A stretch of DNA of 40,019 nucleotides from Actinomycetota bacterium. Its GTDB lineage: Bacteria > Actinomycetota > Geothermincolia > Geothermincolales > RBG-13-55-18. Positions 1 through 9,840 of the stretch are shown one piece after another (position 1 is the stretch's first letter; the number at the start of each line of letters is the position of its first letter). The stretch spans positions 1 to 40,019 of the forward strand of contig MU158685.1 in the NCBI GenBank assembly GCA_015711955.1, given 5' to 3'. The position numbers and the translations under genes were made by a program. Below the pieces are notes generated by a model. That model did not search any database and was not told where the DNA came from. It was given only the letters and a program-made list of their open reading frames with translations.

Positions 1-318
1 TTGAAGATAAGCAAGGGTCCCCAGCTGATCATGATGCCCGACCTGGGAGGAAGGCCAGAAGGGGAGGCCGTGGAAGAACTCAAATCCTTAGGCTTTCAGG
101 TAGAGGTCCAACGCGCACACCACGATACCATACCCCAGGGGAAGGTCATCTCCACGACGCCGGCCCCGGGCACTTCCCTTGGCAAGGGACAGAAGATAAC
201 CCTCACCGTCAGCATGGGTCCCGCTTACGCGGTCTGTCCTCGATGCAGCGGCAGGGGCACGATCACCATCAAGCAGACATGTCCCGAATGCGATGGAACG
301 GGCACCTGCTTCACGTGA
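1..318 (+). CDS. C-terminal part of a PASTA-domain protein with the first half of a DnaJ-type CxxCxGxG zinc domain; 5' truncated by the window edge
   Basis: Translation begins in the tail of one PASTA repeat (LKISKGP) followed by a full PASTA repeat (MPDLGGRPEGEAVEELKSLGFQVE...ITLTVSMGP), then CPRCSGRG and CPECDGTG; TGA at 316-318. Confidence 0.75.
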   Translation: MKISKGPQLIMMPDLGGRPEGEAVEELKSLGFQVEVQRAHHDTIPQGKVISTTPAPGTSLGKGQKITLTVSMGPAYAVCPRCSGRGTITIKQTCPECDGTGTCFT

Positions 319-420
319 ATGGGGGGCGACGTGCCGTGCAGCACGTGCGGAGGAACTGGATATCTGAAGAGGACGGAAAGCTGCCCCAACTGCGGTGGGA
401 AGGGAAAGGTGAGACGCTGA
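319..420 (+). other. In-frame continuation after the TGA carrying the third and fourth CxxCxGxG motifs (MGGDVPCSTCGGTGYLKRTESCPNCGGKGKVRR*)
   Basis: Same frame as 1..318; ATG immediately follows TGA; two further CxxCxGxG motifs and a terminal TGA at 418-420. Confidence 0.7.
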
Positions 421-856
421 GCCAGTTTCGAACACCTCCACAAGTCAAAACCGAGTGTACAGCCATATGGTGAGAGGTGTGTGCGCGGGGGGCAAATTTC
501 CGTTCTGTTGAGCCGAGGGTAAGCATTTTAGCAAATCTTCCCATCAACCAAACAAAGCGAGGTTTCAAGTCAAGTATCAACGTTGAGGTCTTTTCGCCAT
601 CAGGACATTAAAAAGCTTTTTGAGGTACCCGACGGGGAGGTCTTTGACCATTGTAAAAACCATAAAATGGAAATAAGACCGCTCCGCGGCCCGAGCATCG
701 TCTCCCTCCAACTGCGGCCACGGGCGATCTCGATAAACAAGAATAAAAAATCCGCATGACAAACCAAACCGACCCTCTAAGCCCGGGTTTCCCCCCACGA
801 CCTTCCTGAAGGCGATGGCCGCCGGTCTGCATGGCCACACTAAGACCACGGGCAGA

Positions 857-1684
857 TCACGTCGGCTTTCTCGCGGTTATGGTCACGCTCGCCGCCAGAG
901 CCTTTATCTGCGCTGCGACCTCGCGGTCGACCTCCCCGTCGCCACAACAGGAACCGGGAGACAAAAGGTCCCAGGGAATAGGCTTTTCCTCCACCACTTT
1001 CACATCCACGAATCCAGCCCCCTCCATCATCTTAAGGTAATCCCCTAAAAGCGAGGCCCCGGCGACGCAACCGGTGTACAGCTCCATGTCTCTCCTGATC
1101 TCCGGAGGCAACTCCTCGTACAGGACCACGTCGGAGAGGATCAGCCTGCCACCGGGTTTCAATACGCGGAAAGCCTCCTCGAAAACCCGTTGCTTTCTCG
1201 TGGAGAGATTCACCACGCAGTTGGATATGATCACGTCGGCACTACCATCGGCCACAGGGAGGTTTTCGATCTCCTCCAGACGGAACTCCACGTTCTTAAA
1301 GCCGTACTCCTCGGCGGTCCTTCTCGCCCGGGAGATCATCTCCGGGGTCATGTCCACCCCTATCACCAAACCCTCCTCGCCCACCCGCTCCGCCGCCAGA
1401 AAACAGTCCAACCCCCCTCCCGAGCCCAGGTCCACCACCACCTCGCCCTCTTCGAGGTGGGCCAAGGCCACGGGGTTGCCGCACCCCAAGGCCAGGTCGG
1501 ATTCGGGCGGGGCACTACTCAGATCACCGGGGCTGTAGCCCAAGCCCCCGGATCCCATAGGCGCCCCGCAGCAAGAAGGAGATGGGCCGCAGCAAGAGCC
1601 CTTAAAGGTTGCGATCTCCCCGTATCTCTTCCTTATCTCCTCTTTTATCCTTTCCTCTTCGAGCTCCACTTCCTTCCCTCCCAA
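857..1684 (-). CDS. arsM: Arsenite methyltransferase (SAM-dependent)
   Basis: VVDLGSGGGLDCFLAAERVG SAM motif, NCVVNLS, FRVLKPGGRL, CCGPSPSCCG and GSCCG cysteine motifs typical of ArsM. Confidence 0.92.
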   Translation of the reverse strand: MGGKEVELEEERIKEEIRKRYGEIATFKGSCCGPSPSCCGAPMGSGGLGYSPGDLSSAPPESDLALGCGNPVALAHLEEGEVVVDLGSGGGLDCFLAAERVGEEGLVIGVDMTPEMISRARRTAEEYGFKNVEFRLEEIENLPVADGSADVIISNCVVNLSTRKQRVFEEAFRVLKPGGRLILSDVVLYEELPPEIRRDMELYTGCVAGASLLGDYLKMMEGAGFVDVKVVEEKPIPWDLLSPGSCCGDGEVDREVAAQIKALAASVTITARKPT

Positions 1685-1995
1685 AATCTACGCTATACCG
1701 CTCCCTTGAGAAGAGCCTCAAAAGACGGGAGTCGATCCTCCGCGTTCATCCCCAACGGAAACGCACGAGACGGACTCTACTCATCAACGAATTCCAGTAT
1801 ATCAAGGCCTCCCTGAATCCCTCCGCCATGAAGATGATCCGGGCTCGGCATAGCTCGACCCCATCTCACGGTGACACGATCAAGGGCATGGACCCGTATG
1901 CCGATATATCCACCGTCACGACGCGCAAGGAGCTCACCGGGAAAGCGTCTAATAGCCCAGAAGCCCCAAAAGTACTGGAGAAAGGAGGAGAGGCA

Positions 1996-3066
1996 TTGGA
2001 GATGGGAGCGTGCGGGGGTTGTGGAATGCCCCTGGCCTTCGTGCAGCTCAACCGATGGCACACCGACGGTGACATCACCCAGGCCGGGAACGAGCACGCT
2101 CGCATGGCCTTCGTGGAGTGCGAGAACGTCGACCCCCTTTTCCGCGAATTGGGCCGGGCTTTGGGCCATCCCATCGACCATCTGATCATCAACATCGTGG
2201 CCCGGGGCACTCAGCTTTACATGGACACCCTGATACCTCCGGAGATAAAGGACTTGATCCGCGGCAAGGCCATGGACATGGGGGCCTTCGCCCAGGGAGT
2301 GATGGACCTATGCCACGCCATCGGATACGGGAAGTACGAGTTCCTCGGCTACCGCTACGAGAACGACCCCGATGACTACTGCAAGATCCGCATCACCAGG
2401 CCCTTCTCCGTCCTGGAGACCTCGGGCGCCTTCGCAGGGGTGGTGGCCTCCTCGGTGGGAGGGGAGCACTCGGTGACCTTCGAGGAGGTGGAACCCGGCG
2501 TCTTCGAGCTGACCACAGGCTGGACCACCTATCCTGAGGTGGTGAAGGAAAAGCTGGCGCTGCAGTTGTACGACAGGCATGAGGGCGACGTGATCCTCGA
2601 GCGCTGTCCCCAGTGCGGCACGCCCTCCCGACTGGCCTCCATGTGCTCCTGGGACCTGGAGAACGGGGTCATCGTCAACCGGGAGAACGGATACCGAATG
2701 GCCGTGCTGGGCCCAGGCCTGATGGACACCCTCTTTGAGGCACTGGAATGGGAGCTGGGAGAGGAGATCCCCAGGATGGTGGTGGAGGCCCAGAGCTCCA
2801 TCGTGCGCCAGGGCTTCGCCCCTCTGCCCCTTGACCTGCCCTTCGAGGAGGCGAGGGCCGGCTTGGCCCTGAGGGGACTGGGCAACCTCCGGGAGTTAAG
2901 CCTGAAAGGCGGAAAGGCCAGGCTCAGGATCGACAACTCCTGCATGCGGCTGCTCATGGTGGGCTGGTTCAAGGGCAGCCTGGAGAGGATGAGGAACAGG
3001 GAATGCCTAGCCCGCTGGCAGGTCTCTCCCGAGGGCGCGCTGGAGGTGGAACTCCAGGAGGCCTGA
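1996..3066 (+). CDS. Uncharacterised protein with two tandem zinc-ribbon/V4R-like modules (paralog A, about 356 aa)
   Basis: AAAGGAGG ribosome-binding site at 1981-1988 before TTG 1996 (ATG 2002 is an alternative); CGGCGMPL...W..DGDI and CPQCGTPSRL...WDLENGVIV modules; aligns by eye with 27121..28191. Confidence 0.8.
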   Translation: MEMGACGGCGMPLAFVQLNRWHTDGDITQAGNEHARMAFVECENVDPLFRELGRALGHPIDHLIINIVARGTQLYMDTLIPPEIKDLIRGKAMDMGAFAQGVMDLCHAIGYGKYEFLGYRYENDPDDYCKIRITRPFSVLETSGAFAGVVASSVGGEHSVTFEEVEPGVFELTTGWTTYPEVVKEKLALQLYDRHEGDVILERCPQCGTPSRLASMCSWDLENGVIVNRENGYRMAVLGPGLMDTLFEALEWELGEEIPRMVVEAQSSIVRQGFAPLPLDLPFEEARAGLALRGLGNLRELSLKGGKARLRIDNSCMRLLMVGWFKGSLERMRNRECLARWQVSPEGALEVELQEA

Positions 3067-3116
3067 TCCTTGTGGAGTCGCATCAGGTCCCATCCTTCCC
3101 CCTCCTCCCAAAGGCC

Positions 3117-3539
3117 TCAAGGCGCTCCCTCAGAACCCCTTACGGCATCTGCGACTTTCCGCAATATCTCCGAGGCCGCCTCGATAGCGGCCTCGGAATC
3201 CTCGGGCAAGAAGGCCTCGCTGGGAATGCCGCCCGGCAACCCGTTGGGATACCTGGTGGGGATGTAAAACCGGTCGAGGAGTGAACCTTTTGGCCTAAGC
3301 AAGAGGAAATCTGGGTTTTCCCCGCCGCAATCCTGTAAGAGCTCAGCCACGGAGTGGCCCCAGACCACCTCATGGCCCTTCCAGTGAAGGAAAGCCTTGA
3401 GGGCCTTCTCCGCCGCCTGTTGAGAGAGGAAACAGGCCAGGTGATGTCTGCCCCCTTCCCTCAAGAAACGGGCGTCATCAAGGTCACGGCTGGCCTGCTC
3501 AAACCAGCGGCGAAACTCCTTTTTCGGGTCAAAAGTCAC
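3117..3539 (-). CDS. HEPN domain protein
   Basis: FEQASRDLDDARFL, CFLSQQAAEKALKAFLHWKG, TRYPNGLPG motifs; overlaps the upstream MNT gene. Confidence 0.85.
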   Translation of the reverse strand: MTFDPKKEFRRWFEQASRDLDDARFLREGGRHHLACFLSQQAAEKALKAFLHWKGHEVVWGHSVAELLQDCGGENPDFLLLRPKGSLLDRFYIPTRYPNGLPGGIPSEAFLPEDSEAAIEAASEILRKVADAVRGSEGAP

Positions 3540-3876
3540 TCAGTTCTCTCCCTCTCGCCAAAGCCTGTCTCAGGAAGGGGCTGGAACTCTTGAGTTCCTC
3601 AAACTCATCGGGAGTATAGACCAATATGTCCATATCCACCCGGGCCGCCACCGCCTCGTAGGCCACCCTCAGGCGCTCCAGGAAACGCATCTCGGTGCGC
3701 ATCACGACCACCAAATCCACGTCCCCATATGGATTCGGTTCCTCGCCCGCCGTTGAGCCGATGAGAAAAACCTTGTCCGCTCCCAAGTCCTTGAGCACCT
3801 CGGAAGCCCTGAGGGCCTCTTCCATTAAGAGCTTTTTTCTTTTTTCCAGATATTCCTTGGAGAAAATCAAAACCAT
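3529..3876 (-). CDS. MNT-type nucleotidyltransferase, partner of the HEPN protein
   Basis: LIGSTAGEEPNPYGDVDLVVVM matches the GSxARGxxxxxSDxDL-type motif; translationally overlaps the HEPN gene. Confidence 0.85.
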   Translation of the reverse strand: MVLIFSKEYLEKRKKLLMEEALRASEVLKDLGADKVFLIGSTAGEEPNPYGDVDLVVVMRTEMRFLERLRVAYEAVAARVDMDILVYTPDEFEELKSSSPFLRQALARGRELSDF

Positions 3877-4357
3877 CCACCTCGCATATCCCAACACCGT
3901 TTCATGCCCATTGCAGATTCTATCACTTCGGGGAAGACTTGTGATGTGCAGCATACCGATGACCTAGCCATCCTACCAGACAACGGAAGATTAAGCAGAT
4001 ACCGATCAAGGATGTGGTTCCTGATCCGCAAAACCAAGGGCCATCGGTCGCCAAAAGAACTTCGAAAAGGGAGGGATCGGCCAGGGCTAAGACCACCACT
4101 AAGAAAGGTCGCCGTAAATACCTCGGAGAGGCGCTTTGCCCTTCGCCAAGGCCGGTAGTTTTCCACTAAAAGGGCGTCTCGATCTCGATGGCCACTCTGT
4201 GTTCCCTGGATCAGGATCGATGAGGTTCCCCAAGACCCCTGATGTAGAATAGTCATGTTCACACCATGCGGTCATTGATGGGATCGAGGTAGACCGGCCG
4301 GGCGTAGACCTCAAGCCACGCCCGCGCCGGCCTCATACGGTAAAGGGAGGGTATGCC

Positions 4358-5821
4358 TTGAACCCGCTCCGCGAGATTCTGAACCCCAGATCCATCGCCG
4401 TCTACGGGGCCTCCAACAACCCCGCGAAGATGGGTAGCATGCAGCTCATAAACATCCTGGAGACCGGCTTCAGGGGCAAGGTCTACCCTATCCACAGAAA
4501 AGAGAGGGAGGTGCTCGGGTTGCGGGCCTATCCCTCGGCTTCAGAGCTACCCGAACCGGTCGACCTAGCACAGGTGGTAACGCCACCCCAGGCCGTGCCG
4601 GAGATAATGGAGGAGATCGGTAGGGCGGGCATCCGAAGGGCCATCATCATCTCCGGCGGTTTCAAGGAGCTGGGCGGCAAGGGATTGGAGCTCGAGAGGG
4701 CGGTGAGGAAGCTGGCGGGACGCTTCGGTATAAGGTTCCTCGGCCCCAACTGCGTGGGAGTCATGAGTTCCCCCGCGCGTCTCAATACCACCACCATCGC
4801 CCGACCGCCTATGGGGGGTAATGTGGCCCTGGTCTCCCAATCGGGCGCCTACAGCGCCATGGTCTATCCTTTTTTGGAGGAAAAGGGGCTGCGCGTCCAC
4901 ACCACCATCAGCGTGGGAAACGAGGCCGACATCGACGTAGTTGACTGCCTCGACTACCTGGCCGAACTGGAGGACGTGAAGGCGGTGGGCCTTTATCTGG
5001 AGACTGTGCGAAGGCCCAGGGAGTTCATTAGGGTGGGTCGGAAAGCAGGGGCAAAGATGCCCGTACTGGCCTTCTACGTGGGCGGCACCCAGGCCGGGGC
5101 CAGAGCCTCCCTCTCCCACACCGGTGCCATATGTGGCCCGGACGAACTCTACGGAGGACTTTTCTCCCAGTCCGGGGTGGTGAGGGTGAGCGACATGGAC
5201 GAGCTGGCCGACGCCCTCCTGGCTCTCTCGCTACAGCCCCTTCCCCGGGGTCGTCGATTCGCGGTGATCACCAACTCGGGAGGACCTGGATCGGCCCTTT
5301 GCTATCACCTGGAGAAGGCCGGTTTGGAGGTCCCGGTATTCTCCGAAGGCCTCACCCGAGAGCTCAAGACCATGACCAGGCCCCTTTCTTACTGCGCCAA
5401 CCCGGTGGACCTCACCTTCGAGACGGACCAGAACCTCTTCCTGAGGATTCTGGAAGTGGTGCTCTCCTCGGAGGAGGTGGACGGTGCTGTGCTTTATGGG
5501 GTCTTCGCACCCGCCGACTTCATGCACAACATCAAGGCCAGGATCCCCGCCGTGAGGGAGGTGGAGGAAGTCCTGGAGAAGGGGTTTTCCGATTTCGCCC
5601 GCTCCTTGGCGGAGATCCCCCTCCGCCACGGGAAGCCTCTTCTGGTCCTGTCCCTGCTTCCCCCGGGAAGCCCCACGGTAAGAAAGCTCGTGGAGGGAGA
5701 AATCCCGGTATTCCAGTCGGCCCGGCGCGTGGCCGAGGTGGCCAGGGTCATGACCAAGTACGCTGCCACGCTCGACCTAATGCGGGAAACTAGCAAGCAA
5801 AGCTCTTTTCCTCAACCGTAA
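4358..5821 (+). CDS. NDP-forming acyl-CoA synthetase, alpha-subunit-type CoA-binding/ligase protein
   Basis: RSIAVYGASNNPAKMGS, GFRGKVYPIH, GPNCVGVMS, SQSGAYSA, LSHTGAICG; no ATP-grasp beta domain in this ORF. Confidence 0.88.
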   Translation: MNPLREILNPRSIAVYGASNNPAKMGSMQLINILETGFRGKVYPIHRKEREVLGLRAYPSASELPEPVDLAQVVTPPQAVPEIMEEIGRAGIRRAIIISGGFKELGGKGLELERAVRKLAGRFGIRFLGPNCVGVMSSPARLNTTTIARPPMGGNVALVSQSGAYSAMVYPFLEEKGLRVHTTISVGNEADIDVVDCLDYLAELEDVKAVGLYLETVRRPREFIRVGRKAGAKMPVLAFYVGGTQAGARASLSHTGAICGPDELYGGLFSQSGVVRVSDMDELADALLALSLQPLPRGRRFAVITNSGGPGSALCYHLEKAGLEVPVFSEGLTRELKTMTRPLSYCANPVDLTFETDQNLFLRILEVVLSSEEVDGAVLYGVFAPADFMHNIKARIPAVREVEEVLEKGFSDFARSLAEIPLRHGKPLLVLSLLPPGSPTVRKLVEGEIPVFQSARRVAEVARVMTKYAATLDLMRETSKQSSFPQP

Positions 5822-7411
5822 CCCGGCATCCCTATTTAAGTCTCGCCGACCTTTAAACCATGAGGTCCAGCAGGCACCGCCGGACTAGGCTTTCCATCCT
5901 AACCGCAAAACTGCTTCAATCCCGGGTGCCCAATAGGAGACCAGCGCCAAGTGAAAGTTATTTGGTATATATTTACAGATATTTCTAAAGACAAACCTCC
6001 TTATAGACAAACCAAACCGAGAAAACAGCGTGGAAAATGATGTGTCGCCCGAAATGGGACCGGCACGACGATTATAAACTCGGGTTTTCTCGCGGTTCCG
6101 CAGATGATTCATATGGGTCATCAACTGGTCATTTGACTGGGTGGCAGTTCTGCGCCGAATTGACCGGCGCCGCGGATATTTCAAGCACCGCCATCAACTG
6201 CGGGAGGCCAAATCCAAGATGTAGCCGAACTCTTGACTTCCTGCTCCCTCAAGTAGGCGAGGTTGGGTCTCGTCCATCGTCTCCCGAGAAGCGTGAGGGT
6301 GGGACCTTCCTCCAATGGAGCCATGCGGCGGGTATCCCCGCTCTCTCGAAGCCCGCTGTCGGACGGGCTACCGCTCTCAAGATGAGATAAGACCGGACCT
6401 CGGGAGCAGGCGGAACCCATGAGGGGAAAGCGAAATTAACCGGGACAGAACCCCGTGGTTCGGCGTACAGATCGCCCTCTTCGCCCCGGTGTTTATCCGC
6501 AGTCGCCTTTCCTATAGCCAGGAGCCAACAAAGGAGCTTCTCTCGAGCAAGCAGATTTGTTCCCAAGAATTGCCATGATCAATCCACATTACAAAACGCC
6601 TTTTGGCGGAACCCTCGTCGAAGAACCACATAATGTAATTTGACTATTTCGCTCGTTAACTGTTCGCTCTATCCAAATCCCCCATGAGCGAAATTCGTGG
6701 CCAGCCCAACCAGTATCACGGCGTTGGCCTCCAGGGCGAGGGCGACACTTTGTCCGTTTTTTCGCACCCTTTCAGGAGGAAGGCGGCCCGCACCAGGGAA
6801 TCAAAACCAAGGAGCTCGCTCGCGAACAAAAAGCGGGCGAGAAAAGGGTTCGTGCTCATCTTTTGAGCCTCGGAATCAGAGGCGAAAACGATAGGTCAAG
6901 CCATGAAACAGGCAATGGCATGGCCCTCGTCAAAGTAATTATTGCCGGGAGGAAAGGGGTCCGGCACCGGCAAGCCCCATAGGTGGCAGCGGAAGAAAAG
7001 GGGGACATTCAAAAGAAATGTGGTGCCCCCAATCCCGAGTAAGCGTCTTGTTCCGAAAGCCTACGAGTTAAAGGCGGTAATGTCACAAAAAGCGAGTCAA
7101 AGCCATGGTCGCCGCCAGCACGGCTAACAACATTACAACGAGCCGGGCTTGACACCTCTACCGGATTCCGATAGCTATTTGAACAGTTGATAAAATGGGG
7201 AATGCGAAGGCCTCGGTGATCCCGGACGGTTATTCCCATAAGGATCCAGGTATCTGTAAGGATATGGAAAGACAAGGGGCTCCCCTCGGTCATTCCCACC
7301 GTCTTCCGTTTCTTGGACGGAAAGGGCTGGAGGCTGGAAGGTACGCCTCTCTCATAAAGACGGGATGGAAGGTCTCGAGGAAAGACGGTTTTCGTTTAGG
7401 AGGGAATCGTC

Positions 7412-8806
7412 ATGTGGGAGATCCGCTGCCGTGACGAGTTCGGGTTCGGTTTCAAGGCAGGAAGGCAGGCTGAGAGGATTTACCGATTCTTCCTAAAACA
7501 CGTAACGAGGTTGATGGGGTCAAGGCACCGGCGGCCAGATGAGGTGAGAAGGCGAGCCGCCAGACATTTGAAGGTCCTATCCGAGAGATACCCCGCCCAA
7601 CTGGACCGGATAAGAGGCCTCTCACGGGCCCTGGGAATCGACGATCTGGATCTGGTCTGTGCTTCCCTCTTCGCCTCTTCCCTCCCCGGCACCGGCTGCA
7701 CCAACTTCGCCGCCGTGCCTCCCGCCACCCGGGACGGCAAGGTCTACGTGTCTTGGAACTTCGACCTATCGCCCCTCTTCCGGTTGCTTCTGGGCAGGAT
7801 ACCCCTTTACGTCCGGGACATACCCGACACCAAACCCTACGTGTGCATGGGGCTTCCGGTGCTCTTCGGCATCGGTGTCATGAACGGCGACGGGCTCTGC
7901 TCCTGCGTGAACTCGGTGGGAGCCATGGACGGGGGCGAGGGGCTCACCTTCTTCGAGCTCAACAACCTGGCCATGGAGACCTGTTCCACCGTGGAAGAGG
8001 CGGTGGAGGTTTGGCGCCATAACCCGCGGGAGGTGGTGCCCGGCCTGGCGGCGGCCATAATCATGAACGCCAACAGCATCCTCGCCGACGCCTCGGGCAA
8101 TGCCGTGGTGATAGAGCACTCCCACAACTTCATGGCGGTGGAGCGGGCCTCCGACCACGGAGGAGTGCTGGCCTCTGCGAATCACCACCAGTTCCTGGAC
8201 CGGGCCCTATCCGGAGGCGCCGATCCCCGCAAGGAACCCCTCATCGCCGGCTCCTTCGCCAGGCTGGCACGCATGTGGGAACTCCTGGAAATGTTCCGGG
8301 GAAGTATCGACCTGAACGTCATACGCATCATAACCACCGACCACGGGCTCAATTACTCGACCCTCGAGGAATTCGGCATCAAGAAGGATCCCTACGAGGA
8401 AAGGGTGGACGACGCCACCATATGCTGCCATCCATGGAACGTCTTCCGACACCTCAGGCGGCTGGAGCTCCTGGAGGCCATGTTGGAGCTGAACATCGCC
8501 ATGACCCTCAACAACCTGGTAATGGATCCCCTGCGCTGCACCGTTTACGTGACCCCTGGCCGGCCCTGTCGCAAACTACCGGTGCCCTTGTGGGTGGGAG
8601 ACGCGCTGAGAATGGAATGGGCGGACAGGGCTCGCAAGGAGATAGACTACCGCCCCGAAAGAGGGGTCAGGACCGTCTCGCGAAGATCCGGCATTTTCCG
8701 CAGGCCTCACCAGACGAGGTCGAGCGAGGCCTTCCGTTCCTTGGTGATCAGGGCTTTCGCCGCCCTGGATCGGCTGCTGGCCGCGAGCCTTTCGGAGGGG
8801 GGATGA
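7412..8806 (+). CDS. C45 family peptidase / acyl-CoA:6-APA acyltransferase-like Ntn hydrolase
   Basis: GTGCTNFAAVPPATRDGKVYVSWNFD (candidate nucleophile Cys), GVMNGDGLCSCVNS, ASANHHQF. Confidence 0.75.
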   Translation: MWEIRCRDEFGFGFKAGRQAERIYRFFLKHVTRLMGSRHRRPDEVRRRAARHLKVLSERYPAQLDRIRGLSRALGIDDLDLVCASLFASSLPGTGCTNFAAVPPATRDGKVYVSWNFDLSPLFRLLLGRIPLYVRDIPDTKPYVCMGLPVLFGIGVMNGDGLCSCVNSVGAMDGGEGLTFFELNNLAMETCSTVEEAVEVWRHNPREVVPGLAAAIIMNANSILADASGNAVVIEHSHNFMAVERASDHGGVLASANHHQFLDRALSGGADPRKEPLIAGSFARLARMWELLEMFRGSIDLNVIRIITTDHGLNYSTLEEFGIKKDPYEERVDDATICCHPWNVFRHLRRLELLEAMLELNIAMTLNNLVMDPLRCTVYVTPGRPCRKLPVPLWVGDALRMEWADRARKEIDYRPERGVRTVSRRSGIFRRPHQTRSSEAFRSLVIRAFAALDRLLAASLSEGG

Positions 8807-9840
8807 GGATGTCCGCCGAAACCGTGCCCGTGGAAGAACTTTACAGGCAGATGTGCCGGGCCAGGGAGTTCGAGATGGCCCTGGCCAGGCTATGGGAGAA
8901 AGGCCTCATATCCGGGGAGATGCACCTGGGGATCGGTGAGGAGGCGGTGGCGGCAGGGGTCGTCGCCCATCTGCGGGAAGGCGACGCCATATGCCTGGAT
9001 CACCGCTCGACCCCGCCCCTGGTGGCCAGAGGGGTGGACCTGGAGGCGCTGGTCCTGGAAATGCTGGGCGACCCAGAAGGCCTGTGCTGCGGGTGGGGTG
9101 GGCACATGCACCTTTTCTCCCGAGAGCATTTGGCCTGTTCCTCGGGTATCGTGGGCTCCTCCGCCCCCCTGGGCCTGGGATTCGCCCTCGCTTCCCAGTA
9201 CCTGGAAACCGGCGGCGTGGCGGTGGCCTTCTTCGGGGAAGGCGCCATGAACCAGGGCATGCTGCTGGAATCCCTCAACCTGGCAGCTGCCTGGAGGCTT
9301 CCTCTCGTGCTGGTATGTAAGGACAACCGCTGGGCCATCACCACCCGATCGCGGACCGTCACCGCGGGAAATCTGGCGAGAAGGGCCCGTTCCCTCGGGG
9401 TGCCGGCGCGCCGGGTGGACGGTACCCGGGTGGACCGGGTGTGGCGCGCGGCTCGCTGGGCGGTGGAGAGGGCAAGGCGGGGAAGGGGGCCTTCCTTTCT
9501 CCTGGCGCACTGCCCTCGGAGGGAAGGACACTTCTTGGGGGACCCCATGCTGCGGGTATACCGGGACCCACTGGGGCAGGTCCTGGAGATCGCCCCACCG
9601 CTACTGCGCTCACTCCTGGCCCGACCCCTTTCCCGCCTCGCAAGCCGCGTGCGATGCTTGGGCCAAATAGGAGCAACTCTGGGGGCGTTGGGCCTGGAGC
9701 TCCTACTGGAAGCAGACCCGCTGGAACGTTCCGGCAGGCTGTTGGAACCGAGCATGCGTGCCCGCGTCGAGGAGGAGGCGCGCCGGGAGGTGGAAGAGAA
9801 GGTGATGAGGGCCATGGAGAGGAGGGTAAGCCGTGCCTGA
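8803..9840 (+). CDS. Thiamine-dependent 2-oxoacid/acetoin dehydrogenase E1 component, alpha subunit
   Basis: ATGA overlap with the C45 gene; GWGGHMHLF, VAFFGEGAMNQGMLLESLNLAAAWRLPLVLVCKDNRWAI (TPP motif). Confidence 0.9.
   Translation: MRMSAETVPVEELYRQMCRAREFEMALARLWEKGLISGEMHLGIGEEAVAAGVVAHLREGDAICLDHRSTPPLVARGVDLEALVLEMLGDPEGLCCGWGGHMHLFSREHLACSSGIVGSSAPLGLGFALASQYLETGGVAVAFFGEGAMNQGMLLESLNLAAAWRLPLVLVCKDNRWAITTRSRTVTAGNLARRARSLGVPARRVDGTRVDRVWRAARWAVERARRGRGPSFLLAHCPRREGHFLGDPMLRVYRDPLGQVLEIAPPLLRSLLARPLSRLASRVRCLGQIGATLGALGLELLLEADPLERSGRLLEPSMRARVEEEARREVEEKVMRAMERRVSRA

Noticed and set aside
88-441. 117-aa minus-strand ORF and other ORFs opposite the PASTA/zinc gene
   Set aside because: Low-complexity Ala/Arg-rich antisense frames typical of high-GC coding DNA; the plus-strand frame has clear domains.
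1609-1995. Upstream extension of the paralog A ORF (485 aa in the track)
   Set aside because: Overlaps arsM, contains no domain sequence, and a good AAAGGAGG site precedes TTG 1996/ATG 2002; the trimmed length matches paralog B.
758-6020. 15-bp match GACAAACCAAACCGA at 758-772 and 6006-6020
   Set aside because: Short, isolated in two non-coding stretches, no palindrome or conserved flanks; compatible with chance.
8275-8802. N-terminal 176 residues of the 521-aa ORF leading into E1 alpha
   Set aside because: Out-of-frame read through the C45 gene; true start at 8803 in an ATGA overlap.
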